A program made the position numbers and the translations under genes. Under the pieces are notes generated by a model. It was not told the DNA's origin and did no database searches. It saw only the letters and a program-made list of their open reading frames with translations. This document shows positions 59,501 to 64,000 of a DNA stretch of 64,000 bases, in pieces; position 1 is the first letter of the stretch; every line of letters starts with the position of its first letter. This stretch comes from Rhineura floridana (taxonomy: Eukaryota > Chordata > Lepidosauria > Squamata > Rhineuridae): positions 44,771,092 through 44,835,091 of the forward strand of contig NC_084481.1 of NCBI RefSeq assembly GCF_030035675.1. Reading direction: 5' to 3'.

Positions 59501-62500
59501 TCAGATTTAGTACAAGTCAGCCACTGATATTAAAGCTCCAGCCGTGATAATACTGAATATGATTCAGATTTAGTGCAAGTCAGCCACTGATATTAAAGCT
59601 CCAGCCTTGATGATATTGAATATAATTCAAATTTAGTACAAGTCAGCCACTGATCTTAAAGCTCCAGCCTTGATAATACTGAATATAATTCAGATTTAGT
59701 ACGAGTCAGCCACTGATATTGAAGCTCCAGTCTTGATAATACTGAATATAATTCAGATTTAGTACAGGTCAGCCACTGATTTAAAGCTCCAGCCTTGATG
59801 GTACTGAATATAATTCAAATTTAGTACAAGTCAGCCACTGTATTAAAACTCCAGCCTTGATGATACAGTCACAGTAATTTTGTGTGTGAGGAAGCCCTGT
59901 GTAACTCTGTCTACAACACACAGACAACACACATACAGATAGCTTGCAGGGAAGGTATCCGATGGTTAATAAAGGGGTAACAAAAAAGGCGGGAAATTTG
60001 AATTCAACAAAAATGGCGCACGGAAAAAAGGAGAGCGGGAAAAAATGATCTAAAAATGGCGGAGAAAGACAGAGCAATGGCGGCCGTCTGGTAACAAACT
60101 GGGGGAAGGGTAGCTCAGCACAGCCTCGCAGGGGGAGCCGCGGGGCCGATAGCCGCACTAGCGGCTCCAAGAAACCCCCAAGAAGAAAGAGCAGATAGAA
60201 GCCTGTGCGGGATAAGGCAGCAGTAGGCAAGCCGCTGCCGCCGCCGGGAGCAGGACTCTCCGCGGCGAAATCAAAGTGCCGAGAGAAGCCTGTGAGGGAT
60301 GAGGCAGCAGGAGGCAAGCCGCTGCCGCCGCCGGGAGCAGGGCTCTCCGCGGCGAAATTAAAGTTGCGGAGAGAGAGCCGGATCACCAGGCTCTAGGGAG
60401 GCAGAACCCCGGCAGGTAAAAATAGGTTGGAAAAAAGGCAGGGAGCCGCAGCCGCAGGCTCCCGCCTGGGAGAGAACCGCAGACGCGGTCTCTCCAAGGG
60501 CTCCACAGAGCGCGGCTTGAGACAGGGAAAACCCGCTACGGGAGAGAAAGAGCTGCGATCTCCCGAAGCTCAAAACGGCCAGAAACCACAGAACACCGCA
60601 GCCGCGGTCTCTGTGGGGGTCCTCAAACAAGCAGGAGAATAAACAAAAAATAAAAGGTTAAAGACCAATCAGGGAGAACCTCAGCCGCGGTCTCTGAGGA
60701 AAGAACCTCAAACAAGCAACAGAGATAAATGACATTTAAACACAAAGTAAACAAATACGAAAACAACTTAGCTAAATTCTATGCTATAGGATCTCAATGA
60801 TAGGATTTCAATCTTGTTCGCAGGAAGGCAAGAATGAGCTGGAGAGTGGGAGGGGCCTGACGCCCCTAGTCTTGACTTCAAAGACATTCTTGCCTTCGCA
60901 CGATAGGTGGAGCTAATACCCGCTGTGATGGCCGGACTCATAGGGAAAAGGAGTCACCACCTAGTCTGGTTTTAGTAGATTTTTACTGTCTGGTTCTTTT
61001 CTATCTCTCCCTGGCTACCACCAATATCAATTACATCAACAGAAACTGTATTCTATTTAAAACAATGCTTCCCAAATATGTAGTGTTAACCATTTACTCA
61101 GTGTCACAAAACACTAACTTTATTTTTTGGCATATACTTGCACCTTGAGCAGCATTCTTGCATTTGATTATAAGCCTATTACACAGGGTGAGAATGCAAA
61201 TTACTGATCTTTTCTAGAACCTAAGTCAACCCTAGTGATCAATATTAACATTTACAAACGTGATGTCTGGGTGCATTTTGCTGTTCCAGTTTTGCCTGTC
61301 TCTGAAAACACCTTTCCATAGTATTGCTATGTTCAGGGCTGCGAGTACTCAGCACACAAGAAAATAAATCAAATGACAAGTTAAACCATTTTGCATTATT
61401 AGCTTCAGTTTTGCTAGCCACAGGGAGGGCTAGGTGGGTTCCCACCCTGATTACACTAAAGCTTGGCATTCAACCACTGGATGTTTAAATTTTTGTTTAG
61501 CCACTCTCCTGGCTTTGAGATTTTAGCTGTCACTGACGGTACACTTTCAAGCATAAGCACCAGGAGCCTGATCTTTGCTTTAATAATGAAAGCTAAGATT
61601 TTCGGAAAGCTAAATTCTGTGCCCAATGCTGTATCCTGCTTCTTTGGCACTCCCGCACAACTCACACAGAGAGCTGTGGACTTATTTCATACCAAGTGTC
61701 TTAACACAAAGCTCATAACTGAATGCCTCACTGTACAGTTGTGCAGTGGTTACAAAAGAGCAATACATAATTATAGGTTATACTGTACTTAGCATCATAG
61801 AATGGTAGAGTTGGAAGGGGCCTATAGGCCACTGAGTCCAACGCCCTGCTTGCTGCAGGAATCCAACTTAAAGCATACCTGACAGGTGGCTACCTAACTG
61901 CATCCTGAATGCCTCCAGTGCTGGAGAGCCCACCACCTCCCTAGGTCATTGGTTCCATTTACTTGTTAGATTTGGTTTCTCAGAAGTCAGTATTCAAGCT
62001 TGTAGAAACTTACCAGGATGTCCGATATCTGCTAATCCAGGACCAGGAATTAAGTGTGGGGCAGGTAAATTAAGGTTTGGGATATTACCCAGATTCGGGA
62101 TATTACCCAGATTCGGAAGTCCAGTGGGTAATGGTATCAATCCTAAAAATGTAGGGGGCAGGAAAAAGGAAAATGAAAGGCAGTAAGGTTTCAGAAGGTT
62201 AGCAGAAAAATAAGCCAATGTTTATAAAGAAACAATTTATTTGATAAAAAGACTTGCATCCTGATCCAATAATTACAATGTGCCTGAGGAAACATCTTCA
62301 GCACATGAATTCTCAGGGAGATCAGGAACCATTTGGGTTGCCTTAATCAGATGGTAGACATTTAGCTCGACAATGCTGATCACTTCAAGGGATGGCTGTT
62401 TCTATGAGGGTCTGTATCGAGACCTCTCTGCTGCTTCTCCTGAACAGGCAATCAACGCTGTCACAGTTGACAACCTCAGCATCCAATGGGTATGTGGTGC

Positions 62501-64000
62501 TGCAGATGCACATGAACAGTGGATGTGTGCCTCTGAATCAGAGTGCTCATGGTTAATAAGCAGTGTTTAAGTGTCAACAGCAGTCTGTCTACAATGGAAA
62601 CAGTTATATACTGGGAACATTTTTTGCTGATGACGTCTGTGTGAATGTCACACATACGGTTTTAGTCAATGTCAGGGAAGCAGTTTTCTGTTGTCAGAAA
62701 ATTACATGCACACTGCTCAATCAGCACAGGTCAACAAACATAAAGGATCAAAGCCTTCTTTGAACCAGAATTTTCTAGTCATGTAAGGCCACTTGCTATA
62801 CTAATGCTCTTCTTCCCAGCTGACTGTGCATTATAGTAGGTATTCATTATAGCATCTTCAACAAAAGTCACCGTCGAAGCATTTGACACCCAGTAGTCCC
62901 ATTTCATTGTGCACCACATGTAGATATTAAAAACACAGTCATATGTAAATATTACTCCCTTTCGACTGTGCTTTGGATGCTCCCCAGGTCATTTATCAAA
63001 ATACAGGCGCTCTGCTTAGGTATACAAGCCACTTGCTTTGACAACCATCTAAAGCTTTGCAGATAGCAACCTGATCTAGGCCTTCTCCATGGTGACATCT
63101 TCCCCTGTGCAACTCCCTGTATTTTAGAGTTTTTAAACTACAGGTTTTATCTTTTTATGAATTCAGTTTTTAAATATGATGTAGTAGCAGGAACATTTTA
63201 ATTTAGAAGCAAGCCTTACTTCATTCTAGACCCTCATAAGGACTGCAACTTTTAATTGGTTTAAATCTGGTGGATCAACTAAAGCTTTCACTGGTCAATT
63301 GGTAGGTGTCAGCATTAAGTGGTGGGGCTGTGCTTAAAGGTACTCTTATTTTTAAAGTTATTCGGGTTCTAGCATGTTGGTATAGTAGGGAATGAGTATT
63401 TTCATGTATCTGTACATGAAATTATTAAAATATTTATAAAAGGTCATTATAATTTTACATTTCCCAATACCTCAATAACAGCAACTATATTGCAGCAATA
63501 TGCAAATATATGCAAGATTAATTAAAATCATATATTTGGTTGCCACTTCTAATGTTTAGAAATATTGTGTGCATCACCAACATTACATTAGAACCAGTTT
63601 CTCTTTAGCTTAAGCGTGTGAAGACTCAGTACATTTAAAACCTATAGGAGGAAGCTATAAACTGAAAATTAACCACATATATTGCCACTCAGAGCACTGA
63701 CAAAATTAGTGACTGCAGCACATGCACACTAAGTTTCAAAGTTCTAGTGCAGCCTTCCCCAGCCTGGTGCCTTTCAGATGTTTTGGACTACAACTCCCAT
63801 CAGCCCCAGTCAGTATGGCCAATGGTCAGGCATGAGAGAAGCTGCACTCCAAAACATCTGGAGGCCACCAGGCTGGAGAAAGCTGTACTAATGTACTAAA
63901 AAAGAGAAGTCTCATACTCCTGCTCCTCTTGAAAATGTCCCTTCCTTTTCAGATGACCACCACTTACCTGGTAACATTGCTGCCGGGTTAACTGGTGGAA
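52740..64000 (-). CDS. GORASP2: GORASP2 (GRASP55), 3' part of gene: three exons and 3' UTR
   Basis: GORASP2 encodes GRASP55, a Golgi stacking protein. Its N-terminal PDZ-like GRASP domains (outside this window) tether cisternae, and its C-terminal Ser/Pro-rich tail is phosphorylated in mitosis. The window holds the tail only. An exon running off the right edge encodes PPVNPAAMLPG. The 62014-62142 exon has GLPNLG and LNLPAPHLIPGPG. The terminal exon has LPPLPSLPPINLSGITPL and ends AVSEKPTSLITDPAASESS. These match the order of the human tail, which ends in SEKP...SESP. The intron between the last two exons contains a 6.3-kb DIRS element. GORASP1 lacks this tail. Assignment is from memory of the human protein, with high confidence. 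Confidence 0.92.
52767..52772 (-). promoter_or_regulatory. GORASP2: GORASP2 polyadenylation signal candidate
   Basis: AATAAA on the minus strand lies about 760 bp after the stop codon. A second candidate lies near 52433. Transcript data would decide between them. Confidence 0.5.
53529..53896 (-). CDS. GORASP2: GORASP2 terminal coding exon
   Basis: After the acceptor TTCTTAG it encodes LPPLPSLPPINLSGITPL, SEFLARFPLVTE and a Ser/Thr/Pro/Ala-rich tail ending SEKPTSLITDPAASESS, then TAA at 53529-53531. The low-complexity, phosphosite-rich composition is typical of the GRASP55 C-terminus. Confidence 0.92.
54028..54245 (+). mobile_element. MIR-type SINE fragment, decayed
   Basis: GTTCAAAGCACTTCACACAC, AATCCTTACAACAATGCAG, CCCCCATACTGCAAAAGG and AGTTTCCTAGCACC follow the order of a MIR-type SINE. 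It lies in the last GORASP2 intron. Confidence 0.6.
54706..54824 (+). repeat. DIRS left terminal inverted repeat
   Basis: TTTTCCTATGAGTCCGGACA through the block TCCCACTCTCCAG pairs with the right repeat at about 60833-60949. Only a few differences are seen by eye. The match to the internal region extends outward to 54679. Confidence 0.9.
55046..55126. repeat. DIRS internal complementary region (ICR)
   Basis: The first half (from GATGTCCGGACTCATAGG) is complementary to the left end at 54679-54725. The second half (ATTTTCCCTATGAGTCCGG) is complementary to the right end. In DIRS-1 the ICR is thought to serve as template for completing and circularising the ends. Confidence 0.88.
58975..59235. 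repeat. Short imperfect repeats in the DIRS leader
   Basis: The word CCACGGAGGGGGCAGGATGT and close variants (such as CACAGAGGGGGCAGAATG) recur about five times. They lie just upstream of the gag-like region in the element's coding direction. Confidence 0.75.
59239..59868. repeat. 63-bp minisatellite, about ten copies
   Basis: Each unit carries CTGAATATAATTCAGATTTA, GTACAAGTCAGCCACTGATA and TTAAAGCTCCAGCCTTGAT. The units lie head to tail without spacers and differ by a few bases. The array is inside the DIRS leader. Confidence 0.93.
60207..60368. repeat. Tandem duplication of ~80 bp in the DIRS leader
   Basis: Two consecutive GC-rich units share GGCAAGCCGCTGCCGCCGCC and CTCTCCGCGGCGAAAT, with small differences. 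Confidence 0.85.
60833..60949 (-). repeat. DIRS right terminal inverted repeat
   Basis: The reverse complement starts TTTTCCCTATGAGTCCGGCC and follows the left repeat almost base for base. It forms the upstream end of the element in its coding direction. Confidence 0.9.
60950..61790. other. GORASP2 intron, nothing recognised
   Basis: AT-rich intronic DNA between the DIRS element and a CR1 fragment. No feature could be named. Confidence 0.45.
61794..61960 (-). mobile_element. CR1 LINE 3' end fragment
   Basis: CATAGAATGGTAGAGTTGG, GGCCTATAGGCCACTGAGTC and GCATACCTGACAGGTGGCTA on the plus strand are the reverse complement of a CR1 3' end, as in the copy at 12183. It is strongly 5' truncated. 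Confidence 0.88.
62014..62142 (-). CDS. GORASP2: GORASP2 internal exon with NLGNIP repeat
   Basis: 129 bp between the acceptor CATTTTTAG and donor GTAAGT encode GLIPLPTGLP, two tandem NLGNIP units, then NLNLPAPHLIPGPGLAD and IGHPG. Both ends are one base into a glycine codon, which fits the neighbours. The 18-bp tandem unit appears to be an expansion relative to the human tail as I remember it. Confidence 0.9.
62150..63745. other. GORASP2 intron, nothing recognised
   Basis: AT-rich intronic DNA. No exon or repeat family was identified. Confidence 0.45.
63750..63885. mobile_element. hAT-type fold-back MITE, 'CAGCCTTCCCCAGCCTGG' variant
   Basis: The left end CAGCCTTCCCCAGCCTGG pairs with CCAGGCTGGAGAAAGCTG at the right. 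The flanks TTCTAGTG and TACTAATG share six of eight bases, a worn target duplication. GATGTTTTGGACTAC marks this subfamily. Confidence 0.72.
63968..64000 (-). CDS. GORASP2: GORASP2 exon, partial at window edge
   Basis: The minus strand reads PPVNPAAMLP plus one base, then the donor GTAAGTG. The exon continues beyond the window. Its phase (one base over) matches the start of the next exon. Confidence 0.8.

Larger units (their letters stand above)
54679..60949 (-). mobile_element. DIRS-type tyrosine-recombinase retroelement (whole unit)
   Basis: A 6.3-kb element with terminal inverted repeats of about 120 bp and an internal complementary region near one end. These are the hallmarks of DIRS-1-like elements, which insert by a tyrosine recombinase and make no target duplication. 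Reading on the minus strand, it holds a long leader with tandem repeats and a gag-like region (about 57.67-58.95 kb). Reverse transcriptase end/RNase H follows (about 56.46-57.33 kb, with VVTTDASLIDWGAH and RTDNT). The tyrosine recombinase is at about 55.16-56.15 kb, with TSARRVSELGAL and AHSTRSAA. It looks broken, with a few breaks, though much coding sequence is still open. The terminal repeats are close to identical, so it appears fairly young. It lies inside a GORASP2 intron in the same orientation as the gene. Confidence 0.93.

Noticed and set aside
59292-59510. Open frame with a 21-residue repeat in the minisatellite
   Set aside because: The 63-bp unit is a multiple of three, so any open unit stays open. 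The frame is on the strand opposite to the DIRS coding direction.
59239-59868. CRISPR-like array
   Set aside because: Units are contiguous, with no spacers, in a vertebrate retroelement. It is a minisatellite.
52740-64000. GORASP1 as the identity of the minus-strand gene
   Set aside because: The long Ser/Pro tail with NLNLPAPH and SEKP near the end fits GRASP55, and TLK1 is the expected neighbour of GORASP2.

Overview
The window is vertebrate nuclear DNA. It is most likely from a squamate reptile, or more broadly a lepidosaur. Both host genes are recognisable from their proteins, and all their introns have GT-AG boundaries. The interspersed repeats (L2-like and CR1 LINEs, a BovB/RTE LINE, a MIR-type SINE, hAT-type fold-back MITEs, a chromodomain Ty3/Gypsy element and a DIRS element) are a typical lizard/snake mixture. 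The taxon is inferred from this repeat content and was not tested by any search.

Positions 624-23260 (+) hold the 3' half of TLK1 (Tousled-like kinase 1): ten coding exons, the stop codon at 21660-21662 and a 3' UTR of about 1.6 kb. The exons encode the end of the coiled-coil region, the whole kinase domain and the TLK1-specific tail. Exon phases join without a break into 376 residues. The introns are full of LINE fragments. Intron 9392-15288 carries an L2 copy with a MITE in its 3' tail, and a CR1 copy split by another L2.

Positions 52740-64000 (-) hold the 3' end of GORASP2 (GRASP55): a partial exon at the right edge, one internal exon, the terminal exon and the 3' UTR. TLK1 and GORASP2 are convergent neighbours, as on human 2q31. 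The intron between the last two GORASP2 exons contains a 6.3-kb DIRS-type tyrosine-recombinase retroelement with terminal inverted repeats, an internal complementary region and an internal 63-bp minisatellite.

The roughly 29-kb intergenic region (23260-52740) has no recognisable host gene. It contains a 5.6-kb Ty3/Gypsy chromovirus-like fossil with both LTRs, a solo LTR, L2, CR1 and BovB fragments, several fold-back MITEs, a 410-bp pure polypyrimidine tract, and one stretch (about 47590-47960) that reads like conserved non-coding DNA. No operon, CRISPR array, tRNA or rRNA gene was seen. I found no convincing new biological system. The most unusual structures are the DIRS end/ICR layout with its minisatellite, and the inverted copy of the primer-site region just outside the Gypsy 3' LTR.
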